50,072 nucleotides of DNA from Pacificibacter marinus. Lineage in GTDB: Bacteria; Pseudomonadota; Alphaproteobacteria; Rhodobacterales; Rhodobacteraceae. A model generated the notes under the pieces. That model was not told the DNA's origin and ran no database searches. It was given only the letters and a program-made list of their open reading frames with translations. Numbering within the stretch: the stretch's first letter is position 1; the number at the start of each line of letters is the position of its first letter. Below, piece after piece: positions 1-7,189 of this stretch. Made by a program: the position numbers and the translations under genes. Location: positions 1 through 50,072 of the forward strand of contig NZ_FNZV01000018.1 in NCBI RefSeq assembly GCF_900109555.1, given 5' to 3'.

Positions 1-83
1 GCATACATCGCATCATAGCCCGCGCGATCAATATGAGCCGAGGCCGTAAATGCCTCATCCGGTGAATAGGTCGTGTCGGTCAT
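1..83 (-). CDS. acs: Acetyl-CoA synthetase, N-terminal fragment (runs off window)
   Basis: Only the first 27 codons lie in the window; the gene continues past the left edge. The N-terminus (MTDTTYSPDEAF, then SAHIDRAGYDAMY) resembles the start of AMP-forming acetyl-CoA synthetases of Rhodobacteraceae, which open with a short tail and an A-x-x-D-x-x-x-Y-D-x-M-Y segment. The family activates acetate to acetyl-CoA in the cytoplasm. The ATG at 83 is supported by a strong Shine-Dalgarno (GGGAGG, 6 nt before the ATG on the minus strand). The catalytic parts are outside the window, so the call rests on a short similarity and could be another acyl-CoA ligase. Confidence 0.6.
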   Translation of the reverse strand, partial: MTDTTYSPDEAFTASAHIDRAGYDAMY

Positions 84-189
84 GGTGTTCCTCCCTTATG
101 CTGCCACCAATTGGGTTGGGGCTACTTAGAGAGTATTTTACAGCTGTTTCTGTCAAATTTCATGTAACTTACTGTCTGTAATCAGTTTT

Positions 190-267
190 TTTGTAAAATA
201 TTTTTCCAATTTAGCGTATTTTTTGTAAACATGTTTTACTATTGGTAAAATATGTTTGATTTACAAA
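190..267. promoter_or_regulatory. Three TTTGTAAA-type sites in AT-rich acs upstream region
   Basis: TTTGTAAA occurs at 190-197 and 222-229, and its reverse complement TTTACAAA at 260-267, inside a markedly AT-rich stretch (about 120-270) upstream of the leftward acs start. Two direct copies and one inverted copy in 78 bp suggest binding sites for a regulator of acs. AT-rich DNA makes such octamers more likely by chance, so the claim is tentative. The regulator is unknown. Confidence 0.3.
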
Positions 268-377
268 AGGTTGCAAGATTGCGCATTTCGTGTGTTGCAC
301 TGGCTGCAATGGGCGGCATTGTAATGGGGGCGCTAACATGGCTCGTGCTGATATTAAGGCGCAGTGTGCATTCCTGA
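252..377 (+). CDS. Possible 41-residue single-pass membrane peptide
   Basis: An open frame between acs and the next gene encodes MFDLQKVARLRI followed by a hydrophobic stretch (about residues 13-35: CVALAAMGGIVMGALTWLVL) and a basic tail (RRSVHS). This is the layout of a small single-span inner-membrane protein with a basic N-terminal segment. There is no convincing Shine-Dalgarno (only GGTAA before the ATG), and the start overlaps the TTTACAAA site. I recognise no family. It overlaps another short frame at 338-448; at most one of the two is likely to be real. Confidence 0.25.
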   Translation: MFDLQKVARLRISCVALAAMGGIVMGALTWLVLILRRSVHS

Positions 378-448
378 AAAAAGCCGCCCAACCTTGCGGT
401 GGAGCGACTCAAGACTGGCGTCGTCATTTGGCCGATTTGGACCTTTAA
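338..448 (+). CDS. Possible 36-residue soluble peptide
   Basis: The frame starts at an ATG preceded by GGGGG at a good distance (7 nt). It encodes MARADIKAQCAFLKKAAQPC followed by GGATQDWRRHLADLDL. Codon choice (GCC, GAT, TTG, GAC, CGT) resembles the surrounding real genes. Its stop overlaps the stop of the leftward SDR gene by a few bases, giving a tight convergent arrangement. It has two cysteines and many charged residues. I recognise no family, and it may be chance; it is incompatible with full use of the 252-377 frame. Confidence 0.25.
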   Translation: MARADIKAQCAFLKKAAQPCGGATQDWRRHLADLDL

Positions 449-1191
449 TAGGTCGCTCGTCCGCCAGAGAGGTCAAAGACCGATGCTGTGGTAAAGGAAT
501 TATCTTTGGTGCACAGCCATGTGATCATGCTGGCCGCTTCGCTGACTTCCAAAAAGCGCCCGCGTGGAATTTTAGACAGCATGTAGTCAATAAACTCTGG
601 TGTGAGTTGATCTAAAATACGGGTTTTGGCAGTCGCTGGGGTTACGCAATTGACTGCGATGTCTTGCCCCGCGTGCTCTTTGCCCAAGGTTTTTGTCAGG
701 CCGATGACGCCAGCTTTAGAGGCCGCATAGGGACCAGCGTTTGGGTTGCCCTCTTTGCCGGCAATGGACGCGACATTCACAACGCGCCCGTAGCCACGTT
801 CAACCATATAGGGCAGTACAGATTTACAGCAGTTGAACACGCCAGTCAGGTTGATTTCCATGACGTCATTCCACGCTTTTGGGTCGTAATCTATGACTGG
901 CGCATTTGGTCCTGCGATGCCTGCGCTGGCAACCAGAACGTCAATCTGTCCCCAGTCTTGGATGACTTGCGCCGCTTGTTTTGCGACTTCATTTAAATCA
1001 CGCACATCGACGCCATATGCGCGGGCATTTTCGCCAAGTTCATGCGCTGTTTTTTCGGCAAGGCTGTGATCCATGTCCCACAGAGCGACCCGTGCACCCG
1101 AGGCAATCATACGTTCCGCCACAGCGCGTCCGATGCCTTGAGCGCCGCCTGTAATAACCGCCACTTGGCCCTCTAAATCATATTGGTTCAC
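445..1191 (-). CDS. SDR-family NAD(P)-dependent dehydrogenase
   Basis: Short-chain dehydrogenase/reductase of 248 residues, the normal length of a classical SDR. Visible motifs are the Rossmann glycine motif TGGAQGIG near residue 16, the NAG-like ASAGI segment, the catalytic Ser in NVASIAG and the Tyr/Lys pair in YAASKAG. It ends in the unusual DLSGGRATY. I start it at the GTG at 1191, because AAAGGA lies 7 nt upstream; an ATG at 1239 lacks a ribosome-binding site. It is divergent from a LysR gene, and a GGTATACC operator lies 117 bp upstream. The likely role is oxidation of a sugar, polyol or sugar acid in the cytoplasm; the exact substrate cannot be read from the sequence. Confidence 0.85.
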   Translation of the reverse strand: MNQYDLEGQVAVITGGAQGIGRAVAERMIASGARVALWDMDHSLAEKTAHELGENARAYGVDVRDLNEVAKQAAQVIQDWGQIDVLVASAGIAGPNAPVIDYDPKAWNDVMEINLTGVFNCCKSVLPYMVERGYGRVVNVASIAGKEGNPNAGPYAASKAGVIGLTKTLGKEHAGQDIAVNCVTPATAKTRILDQLTPEFIDYMLSKIPRGRFLEVSEAASMITWLCTKDNSFTTASVFDLSGGRATY

Positions 1192-1308
1192 ATCAATATC
1201 CTTTGTTTGTTTACTCAATCTTACGCGCCCTAAAATCATGGGCTCAAGGTAAAGCTTGGGCCTGATTGATTAGAGGAGTTGCTCTTATCTTTAAGGTCTG
1301 CTTTAAAA

Positions 1309-1318
1309 TGGTATACCA
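1309..1318. promoter_or_regulatory. GGTATACC operator, lysR/SDR divergent region
   Basis: TGGTATACCA is a 10-bp perfect palindrome centred at 1313.5 and embedded in AATGGTATACCAAA. It sits 14 bp before the LysR start, where bound protein would overlap the lysR promoter or transcript start. It is the weakest-extended of the six copies in the window. Confidence 0.7.
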
Positions 1319-1332
1319 AATTGGAGCACACT

Positions 1333-2331
1333 ATGGCGCGCTTGAACAGCCTAAACAGTTATGTTTTTTTTGAAGCAGTGGCACGACGCAAGTCGGTGAC
1401 GCGGGCCGCAGAAGAGTTGTTGGTGTCGCCTTCTGCGGTCAGCCAACAAGTGAAACTTTTGGAGCAGCAACTTGGGATAAAGCTGTTTCGGCGCGAGGGC
1501 AGAAGTTCAAGTTTGACGCTTGAAGGCGAGCAACTGTTTAAAGCCAGTTCTGCGGCCATTCGGATGCTGAAAGACGCGCAGCGGCATTTGGGCAAACAGC
1601 ATGAAGCGCGTCGTCTTAACTTGCGTGTGACACCAAGCTTTGGCGTGCGTTGGCTTGGGCCACGTTTGGCTGATTTCGTGCAAAGCCAGCCAACATGGGA
1701 TTTGCGGGTCGATGCGGCTCCTGATCCTACTGACTTTGATCGTGAGATCATGGATTTTGACATTCGCTACGGCACCGCTGCATGGGAAGGGTTTGAATGC
1801 CAACCCATTTTGTCTGACCAAGTTTTACCATTGTGTGCGCCTGCAATGCGTGATGATCTGCGGGCGCGTTTTGGCACAGATCCTGCGGCGATGCTGGGCG
1901 GTGCACGATTGATCGACAGTGCGCGAGCGCTGTGCCAATGGGATTTTTGGCTGCACAGAAATGGATTGTCTGTCGAGTCCAACACCAAATCGATCTTACT
2001 GGATCGCTCATCTCTTGCGCTGCAAATGGCCTGCGATGGGGCTGGGGTTGTGCTTGAATCTTTGGCCGTTGCAACGGGTGAGGTTGCGCGTGGTGATCTG
2101 GTGCCCTTGACCCCAACTTTGCCTGTTGTAGAATTTCCAGCCTATTGGGTGGTGTGCCCTGCGCGGCATATGAAACGCCGCGCTGTGGCATCGTTTTTGA
2201 CATGGATTTCTGAGCAAGCGGACCTTCACAAAATCACAACATCAAGCATCATGGAACAATATGATTTGAGTGTTGATGTGTTGCAATCACCTGCGGATGA
2301 GCTTGGCGGGCAGGGCGCAGGCACAACGTAG
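1333..2331 (+). CDS. LysR-family transcriptional regulator (GcvA-like)
   Basis: The protein has 332 residues. An N-terminal winged helix-turn-helix spans about residues 5-65 (FEAVARRKSVTRAAEELLVS, then PSAVSQQVKLLEQQLG, RR..R.LTLEG). A periplasmic-binding-like effector domain follows from about residue 90 (VTPSFGVRWLGPRLADF, DFDIRYG), typical of the GcvA subgroup. The start at 1333 has TTGGAG 7 nt upstream. The C-terminus is about 30 residues longer than usual for the family. It is divergent from an SDR gene, the classical arrangement for a LysR protein controlling its neighbour. A GGTATACC operator just upstream suggests it is itself controlled by the GntR regulator of the island. Its effector is unknown. 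Confidence 0.9.
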   Translation: MARLNSLNSYVFFEAVARRKSVTRAAEELLVSPSAVSQQVKLLEQQLGIKLFRREGRSSSLTLEGEQLFKASSAAIRMLKDAQRHLGKQHEARRLNLRVTPSFGVRWLGPRLADFVQSQPTWDLRVDAAPDPTDFDREIMDFDIRYGTAAWEGFECQPILSDQVLPLCAPAMRDDLRARFGTDPAAMLGGARLIDSARALCQWDFWLHRNGLSVESNTKSILLDRSSLALQMACDGAGVVLESLAVATGEVARGDLVPLTPTLPVVEFPAYWVVCPARHMKRRAVASFLTWISEQADLHKITTSSIMEQYDLSVDVLQSPADELGGQGAGTT

Positions 2332-2337
2332 CTTTGA

Positions 2338-2358
2338 TGCCGCAAGAGTGCTGCGGCA
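2338..2358. terminator. Short hairpin between convergent lysR and SDR genes
   Basis: TGCCGCA (2338-2344) and TGCGGCA (2352-2358) form a perfect 7-bp stem with a 7-nt loop in the 37-bp gap between two convergent stops. There is no T-run on either side, so it may be a weak bidirectional terminator or a transcript 3'-end protector. Confidence 0.4.
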
Positions 2359-2368
2359 CCACATTGGA

Positions 2369-3133
2369 TCAATGTATGAGGGAGCCACCATTGACGTCAA
2401 TTTCCGACCCCGTGACATAGGCCGATAGCTGTGACGCTAAGAACAACGCGCAGCCTGCAACGTCTGATGCTTGGCCAGCGCGCGCCATTGGGATGCCTTC
2501 GACAATTTGCGCTTTGATTTCATCTGTCAGCATTCCGCCTGTGATATCTGTCGCAATGAACCCGGGGCAAATGGCGTTTGAACGCACGCCATCAGGGGCC
2601 AGTTCGCGAGCCATGGCTTTGGTCAGACCCAAGATGCCTGCCTTGGCAGCTGAATAGTGTGGTCCGCCAAAAATACCGCCGCCGCGTTGTGCGGAAACTG
2701 ACGACATATTCACAATCGATCCGGTTGTACGTGACCGCATATGTGGGATGATCGCTTGCGACATGTATAGCGTACCGCGCAGGTTCACATCCAACACTGC
2801 ATCGTAGTTTTCAGGCGCAATATCCATCAGCTTGAGCGGCTGAGTTATGCCCGCATTGTTGACTAAAATATCGACCTGACCAAAGGTTTCGATCACGCTA
2901 TAGGCTGCCGCTTCGCAGTGAGCTTTGTTGGTGACATCGCAGGCCAATCCAATGTGATGTCCCGCCTGATCGCCACCTAAATCGGCTGCTGCATCTTGGG
3001 CTTGGGCTTCATTCAAGTCTAAAATTGCGACACGCGCGCCATGCTCGGCAAACAGTTGAGCTGTGGCTTTGCCAAGCCCCCGCACTGAGGCCGCACCAGT
3101 GATGATTGCGGTTTTTCCATCGAGAAGTTTCAT
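2369..3133 (-). CDS. SDR-family dehydrogenase (FabG-like)
   Basis: A classical SDR of 254 residues. It shows the Rossmann motif TGAASVRGLGKA, with a small insertion between TGAA and the glycines. It also has the NNAG motif (VNNAGITQP), the catalytic Ser in NMSSVSAQRG and the Tyr/Lys pair in YSAAKAG. It starts at the ATG at 3133, 7 bp after the stop of the transketolase C-terminal subunit, so it is the last gene of a leftward three-gene operon. That context suggests it oxidises or reduces the sugar or polyol that feeds the transketolase. The C-terminal SEIDVNGGSLIH is typical of sugar and polyol SDRs. The substrate is not determined. Confidence 0.85.
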   Translation of the reverse strand: MKLLDGKTAIITGAASVRGLGKATAQLFAEHGARVAILDLNEAQAQDAAADLGGDQAGHHIGLACDVTNKAHCEAAAYSVIETFGQVDILVNNAGITQPLKLMDIAPENYDAVLDVNLRGTLYMSQAIIPHMRSRTTGSIVNMSSVSAQRGGGIFGGPHYSAAKAGILGLTKAMARELAPDGVRSNAICPGFIATDITGGMLTDEIKAQIVEGIPMARAGQASDVAGCALFLASQLSAYVTGSEIDVNGGSLIH

Positions 3134-3140
3134 ATCTATT

Positions 3141-4211
3141 TTACATCCATGATTTGACTTGGGCTGCGATAGCATCTGCTGTCAGCCCGTATTGGTGGTG
3201 CAATGTTGGTAATGCGCCCGCATCGAGCATCTCATCGGGCAGGGCGATGGATTTGAATGGCACAAATACGCCGCTGCGCATCAACTCTGCGCCGACCGCT
3301 TCGCCCAAGCCACCGATAATGGTGTGGTTTTCAGCCGTTACCACAAGGCGTCCCGTTTTGGCGGCTTCGCGTTTGATGGTTTCCACATCGAGCGGTTTAA
3401 TGGTGGGGCAATGCAGCACGGCTGCATCGATTCCATCGGCTTTGAGGCGCTTGGCAGCATCAATCGTGCGCATGGTCATAAATCCTGTGGAAATGAACAA
3501 AACATCATTGCCGTCATGGATCATCTTGGCTTTGCCCAATTCGAATTTATAACCGTATTCAGACAAAACATCAGGTACTTTGCCACGCAAAAGGCGCATG
3601 TAAACAGGTCCGTTGTGATCTGCGATGGCGCGGGTGGCTTGGTCGATATCCGTGGCATCACAAGGGTCCACGATGGTCAGGTTTGGCATGCCGCGAAAGA
3701 TCGCCAAATCTTCGGTGGCTTGATGCGAGGGGCCATATCCTGTGGTTAGTCCGGGCAGAGCGCAGACGATTTTGACTGGCAGATTTTCTTCGGCGATTGC
3801 CATGAAGATAAAATCATAGGCGCGTCGCGAGGCAAACACGGCATAGGTGGTTGCGAATGGCGTAAAGCCTTCGCGGGCCAAGCCTGCCGCAGCTGAGATC
3901 ATCACCTGTTCGGCCATGCCCATTTGGTAAAACCGATCTGGGTATTCTTTGGCGAAAACATGCAGGTCGGTGTATTTCGACAAGTCAGCTGTGAGCCCAA
4001 CAATGTCGTCGCGGGTCTTGGCCAAATCGCACAAGGCATGACCAAAGGGCGCAGAAATCGTGTTGCGGCCTTCACTGTCGAGCGAGGCGATCATTGCAGA
4101 TGTTGTCAGTTTTTCACCCCCATCAGAGGCAGGTGTAGAGCGAGGCGCGAATTTCGATTTGCGGCGTGAAAGCGGACCGATGGGGGCTTCATGAGGCACA
4201 GAAAAGGTCAT
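3141..4211 (-). CDS. Transketolase C-terminal (beta) subunit
   Basis: A 356-residue protein covering the pyrimidine-binding and C-terminal domains of transketolase, which in most enzymes are fused to the N-terminal half. Visible parts are RNTISAPFGHALCDLA, the catalytic-Glu segment MGMAEQVMISAAAGLAREGF, then TYAVFASRRAYDFI and a C-terminal transketolase domain (NDVLFISTGFM). It has an extra N-terminal tail of about 45 residues. The ATG at 4211 overlaps the stop of the N-terminal subunit (ATGA), which implies coupled translation and a heteromeric enzyme. The family moves a two-carbon ketol unit with thiamine diphosphate. Split transketolases occur in specialised sugar pathways, for example apulose-4-phosphate transketolase AptAB. 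Confidence 0.85.
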   Translation of the reverse strand: MTFSVPHEAPIGPLSRRKSKFAPRSTPASDGGEKLTTSAMIASLDSEGRNTISAPFGHALCDLAKTRDDIVGLTADLSKYTDLHVFAKEYPDRFYQMGMAEQVMISAAAGLAREGFTPFATTYAVFASRRAYDFIFMAIAEENLPVKIVCALPGLTTGYGPSHQATEDLAIFRGMPNLTIVDPCDATDIDQATRAIADHNGPVYMRLLRGKVPDVLSEYGYKFELGKAKMIHDGNDVLFISTGFMTMRTIDAAKRLKADGIDAAVLHCPTIKPLDVETIKREAAKTGRLVVTAENHTIIGGLGEAVGAELMRSGVFVPFKSIALPDEMLDAGALPTLHHQYGLTADAIAAQVKSWM

Positions 4212-5065
4212 TGGGGCATATCCTTGTCTAGAATGGCGATGGCTTTGTCCCATTCATCGGCTTCGACGCGGATGAAGTGAGTGATGTCGCGCTCTTCCAA
4301 AAAAGGCACGCCTTTGCACATCTTGGTGTTGCAGATGATGACACGGGGGCGGGGGTCTTGCAGGGCGCGGGCTATGTCAAAGGCCGCGACCACAGCGTCC
4401 ATATCGTTGCCATCAATTTCTTGCGCGTGCCATCCGAATGCGGCCCATTTTGCGGCCTCAGTCCCGCGTCCTGTGGCCAAGGCGTTGGTTGTTTTACCGT
4501 CAGCTTGTTGGTCGTTGAAGTCCACTATGCAGATCAGATTATCAAGCTTATGCGACACGGCGGACATCACAGCTTCCCATGTTGATCCTTCGCCGAGTTC
4601 CCCGTCTGACATGAGATTGTAGATAAAAGCAGGGTTGTTTTTGCGTTTGAGGCCAAGGGCCGATCCTACAGCAATTCCCAGCCCGTGGCCCAATGAACCA
4701 CCGGTGATTTCCATGCCGGGTGTGTAGGCTGCCATGCCTGACATGGGCATGCGGCTGTCATCCATGCCGTATGTTTCAAGCTCGTCATCGGGCAAAATGC
4801 CTGCTTCGATCATCGCGGAATACAACGCAATTGCGTAGTGGCCGATGGATAAAAAGAACCGATCGCGGCCTTCCCATTCTGGGTCATCAGGGCGATGTGT
4901 GAGAGCGTGAAAATAGGATACGGCTAAAACATCAGCGACACCAAGAGCTTGGCCGATATAGCCTTGTCCTTGAACTGCGCCCATGCGCAGGGCTGTGCGC
5001 CGAATGTTCCACGCGCGGCGCGCGAGGCTGGTGTTAGAGTGATGTTGGCTTGTTGGGTGGGCCAT
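4208..5065 (-). CDS. Transketolase N-terminal (alpha) subunit
   Basis: A 285-residue protein equal to the thiamine-diphosphate-binding half of transketolase. Motifs include GGSLGHGLGIAVGSALGLKR and the cofactor motif SDGELGEGSTWEA followed about 25 residues later by DFNDQQADG, where Asp and Asn hold the metal and diphosphate. The ATG at 5065 has AAGGGGAT upstream on the minus strand. It is the first gene of the leftward operon tktN-tktC-SDR, and about 100 bp separate it from the gntR stop, enough for its own promoter. No GGTATACC site lies in that gap, so control may come from gntR readthrough or another factor. The substrate is not readable from sequence. Confidence 0.85.
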   Translation of the reverse strand: MAHPTSQHHSNTSLARRAWNIRRTALRMGAVQGQGYIGQALGVADVLAVSYFHALTHRPDDPEWEGRDRFFLSIGHYAIALYSAMIEAGILPDDELETYGMDDSRMPMSGMAAYTPGMEITGGSLGHGLGIAVGSALGLKRKNNPAFIYNLMSDGELGEGSTWEAVMSAVSHKLDNLICIVDFNDQQADGKTTNALATGRGTEAAKWAAFGWHAQEIDGNDMDAVVAAFDIARALQDPRPRVIICNTKMCKGVPFLEERDITHFIRVEADEWDKAIAILDKDMPQ

Positions 5066-5169
5066 GGTGTGATCCCCTTTGAAAATACCGCAACGACAAG
5101 GTTGGGGCATCAAAGGGCAAAGCTTGATTGAGGTCTATCATTTAACCTTAATCATAAATTAAGATGAGC

Positions 5170-5838
5170 TTAATCGTTAGGCGCGCTAACGTCTGCTTCA
5201 CTGGCATATTTATCGCGAATGTTTTCGATCAGCGCATCCAAGTGCTCGTTGATATGTTTATATGTCAGGTCAATATCGCGCGACTGCAGCGCAGCCATTA
5301 TTCCACCATGCTGACGTTTGACCCGATCAGAGCTTTCTTTGCGGCTGGCGGACAAATAGCGGGCACGCCACAGGCGACGTACAAACGCGCTGTGGGTTTC
5401 TGCCAGCACAGCATTGTGTGACGCAGCAGCGATGGCCATGTGGAATTCCATATCAAATTCAAAGAAATCAATCTTGCCAACCTTGCCTTGGACCAGAGCC
5501 ATATTGTCATGCATGGCTTGGAGTTTAGCGATATCTTTGTCCGTGGCGTGTTTGCAGGCTAATGCGCCACACCGCAGTTCCAGAGCCGTAAGAACCTCAA
5601 TAACATCTGAAATTTCTTCAAAGGATGGGTCGGCAACAATCGGGCTGCGCGATGGCCGTAAAAGCACAAGACCTTCTTTGGACAAAATCCGAATAGCTTC
5701 ACGCATAGGGGTGCGCGACACATCCAATTCTATGGCGTGATCGCGCTCTTTGATTTGCTGTCCGGGCGCAAGCGTGCCTTTTAAAATGTCACGGCGCAGC
5801 TTGTCGGCGATTTGTTCCGGCAGTGTTTTGTCAGTCAT
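5170..5838 (-). CDS. GntR-family (FCD) transcriptional repressor
   Basis: The protein has 222 residues. A winged helix domain spans about residues 5-70 (LRRDILKGTLAPGQQI, then SRTPMREAIRILSKEGL). An all-helical FCD effector domain spans about 80-210 and keeps the metal-binding acidic and His positions (FDMEFHMAI, QHGGIM, HINEHL). Such FCD proteins usually bind carboxylates or sugar acids. It is divergent from the TRAP transporter, and two GGTATACC palindromes lie in the shared promoter. In Escherichia coli the related UxuR/ExuR proteins recognise a motif with the same core, so this is the best candidate for controlling all six sites. The ATG at 5838 is chosen; a TTG three codons earlier is possible. 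Confidence 0.9.
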   Translation of the reverse strand: MTDKTLPEQIADKLRRDILKGTLAPGQQIKERDHAIELDVSRTPMREAIRILSKEGLVLLRPSRSPIVADPSFEEISDVIEVLTALELRCGALACKHATDKDIAKLQAMHDNMALVQGKVGKIDFFEFDMEFHMAIAAASHNAVLAETHSAFVRRLWRARYLSASRKESSDRVKRQHGGIMAALQSRDIDLTYKHINEHLDALIENIRDKYASEADVSAPND

Positions 5839-5930
5839 ATGTTTCAAGGCCTAGGTGTTTATGGTGGTTTTGCCAACTTCCTGTTGTTGCGCGATATGGG
5901 GCTGTTGACCAGACTAAAATAATATTTCCA

Positions 5931-5944
5931 TTTGGTATACCAAA
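5931..5944. promoter_or_regulatory. GGTATACC operator 1, gntR/dctP divergent region
   Basis: TTTGGTATACCAAA is a perfect 14-bp palindrome centred at 5937.5, 93 bp from the gntR start and 125 bp from dctP. It is one of two copies in this gap, consistent with autoregulation of gntR. Confidence 0.8.
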
Positions 5945-5986
5945 TTACTGTTGATTGTCGATAGCGACATCGCTAGCGTTATCGGC

Positions 5987-6000
5987 GATGGTATACCATC
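5987..6000. promoter_or_regulatory. GGTATACC operator 2, gntR/dctP divergent region
   Basis: GATGGTATACCATC is a perfect 14-bp palindrome centred at 5993.5, exactly 56 bp from operator 1. Between the two lies a smaller inverted repeat, TAGCG-ACAT-CGCTA (5962-5975). The pair could let two dimers cooperate or loop the promoter. Confidence 0.8.
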
Positions 6001-6068
6001 TAGGCGGCCGAGTGAGGATTCGGCTGATGAAAATAACGCGGCGCAAACGCCGTAAGGGAGGACGACGA

Positions 6069-7082
6069 ATGAAACTTAAAACACTTTTGACTGCGACTGC
6101 TGCAGCTGCTCTGCTGGCCGGAGCTGCAAGTGCACAAACACATTTGCGCATTCAAACACACTACGCCACTGAGCACCCATCCGGTAAGCTCGCGGCACAG
6201 TTTGTTGACGATGTTCAAACAATGTCTGGTGGCGAGATCACCATTGAAATGTTCTATTCTTCATCTGTTGTTGCAACAGTTGAAACATTTGATGCTGCTG
6301 TAAACGGCATTCTTGATTGTGACATGACAGGTGGTGCGTACCAAACTGGTAAAAACCCAGCGTTCCAATTCGTTGGTGACATCATGGGAGGCTACGACAC
6401 ACCTTGGCAGCAGTTGTCTTGGCTCTACTACGGTGACGGTTATGAAGCGGCTCAAAAACTGTACAACGCAGAAGGCATGCAGCTTGTAGGCTGGTGGCTT
6501 TACGGCCAAGAATCATTCGCATCTTCACGCCCGATCGCGGGCCCAGAAGATTTGAAAGGTTGGAAATTCCGCTCACCTCCTGGCCTTGAAACAGAGATTT
6601 TCACCGAAATGGGCGCAACCCCAATCGTGATGGATTTCACTGAAATCTTTACAGCGCTTGAAACTGGCATCATCGACGGCGCTGATGCGTCTGGTCTTGC
6701 CAACAACGTTGGCCTTGGTCTGTACGATATCGTTAAGCACGCCAACTACCCTGGCTTCCACTCTATGCCTTCTGACCACCTTGCGTGTAACAAAGCCGTT
6801 TGGGATGGCATGAGCGAGCAAGAGCGCCGCATCATGGACACAGCGATGCAAAAGCTTTCAATGCACACAGCGCTTTCAAATGAAAAGAAAAACGCTGAAG
6901 CTGCTGCTATGCTGAAAACGCAAGGCGTGACTTTGTACGATTGGTCTGACGCTGACAAAGCTGATTTCCGTGCCGCAGCTCAACGCGCATGGGATAAGTT
7001 TGCTGAAGGTTCGCCCGAAGCTGTTGCTTTGGTTGCAAGCCACCGTTCTTACTTGAAACAACTCGGTTTGATTTCTGAGTAA
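6069..7082 (+). CDS. dctP: TRAP transporter substrate-binding protein DctP
   Basis: A periplasmic solute-binding protein of 337 residues. The signal peptide is clear (MKLKTLLTATAAAALLAGAA, cleavage after SA near residue 22). The mature protein has the DctP signatures: LKGWKFRSPPGLETEIF with the substrate-carboxylate Arg, then ALETGIIDGADASG. The WWLYGQ and PGFHSMPSDHLACN segments are reminiscent of the 2-oxoacid-binding branch (TakP-like), so the ligand may be a 2-oxo or hydroxy acid; this is inference. GGGAGG lies just upstream of the ATG. It is the first gene of dctPQM, behind two GGTATACC operators and divergent from gntR, so uptake is probably induced by the regulon's effector. Confidence 0.92.
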   Translation: MKLKTLLTATAAAALLAGAASAQTHLRIQTHYATEHPSGKLAAQFVDDVQTMSGGEITIEMFYSSSVVATVETFDAAVNGILDCDMTGGAYQTGKNPAFQFVGDIMGGYDTPWQQLSWLYYGDGYEAAQKLYNAEGMQLVGWWLYGQESFASSRPIAGPEDLKGWKFRSPPGLETEIFTEMGATPIVMDFTEIFTALETGIIDGADASGLANNVGLGLYDIVKHANYPGFHSMPSDHLACNKAVWDGMSEQERRIMDTAMQKLSMHTALSNEKKNAEAAAMLKTQGVTLYDWSDADKADFRAAAQRAWDKFAEGSPEAVALVASHRSYLKQLGLISE

Positions 7083-7115
7083 GATGCGTCTCGCTTAAGA
7101 GATCGTGGATATGGG

Positions 7116-7148
7116 GCGAGCCGGATTGAATTTTGGCTCGCCTTTGTA
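7116..7148 (+). terminator. dctP-dctQ intergenic stem-loop
   Basis: GGCGAGCC (7116-7123) pairs with GGCTCGCC (7136-7143) across a 12-nt loop, followed by TTTGTAT. Stem-loops here are common in transporter operons; they protect the 3' end of the abundant binding-protein transcript and let only part of transcription pass to the membrane genes. That role is inferred. Confidence 0.6.
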
Positions 7149-7189
7149 TCCTAAAATTAAAAAACTTATAACAGTGGGGTGTTAAGCAC

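Noticed and set aside
1359-1763. Minus-strand open frame of 134 codons inside the LysR gene
   Set aside because: It is antisense to a clear LysR domain, has no family resemblance and reflects codon bias of the real gene.
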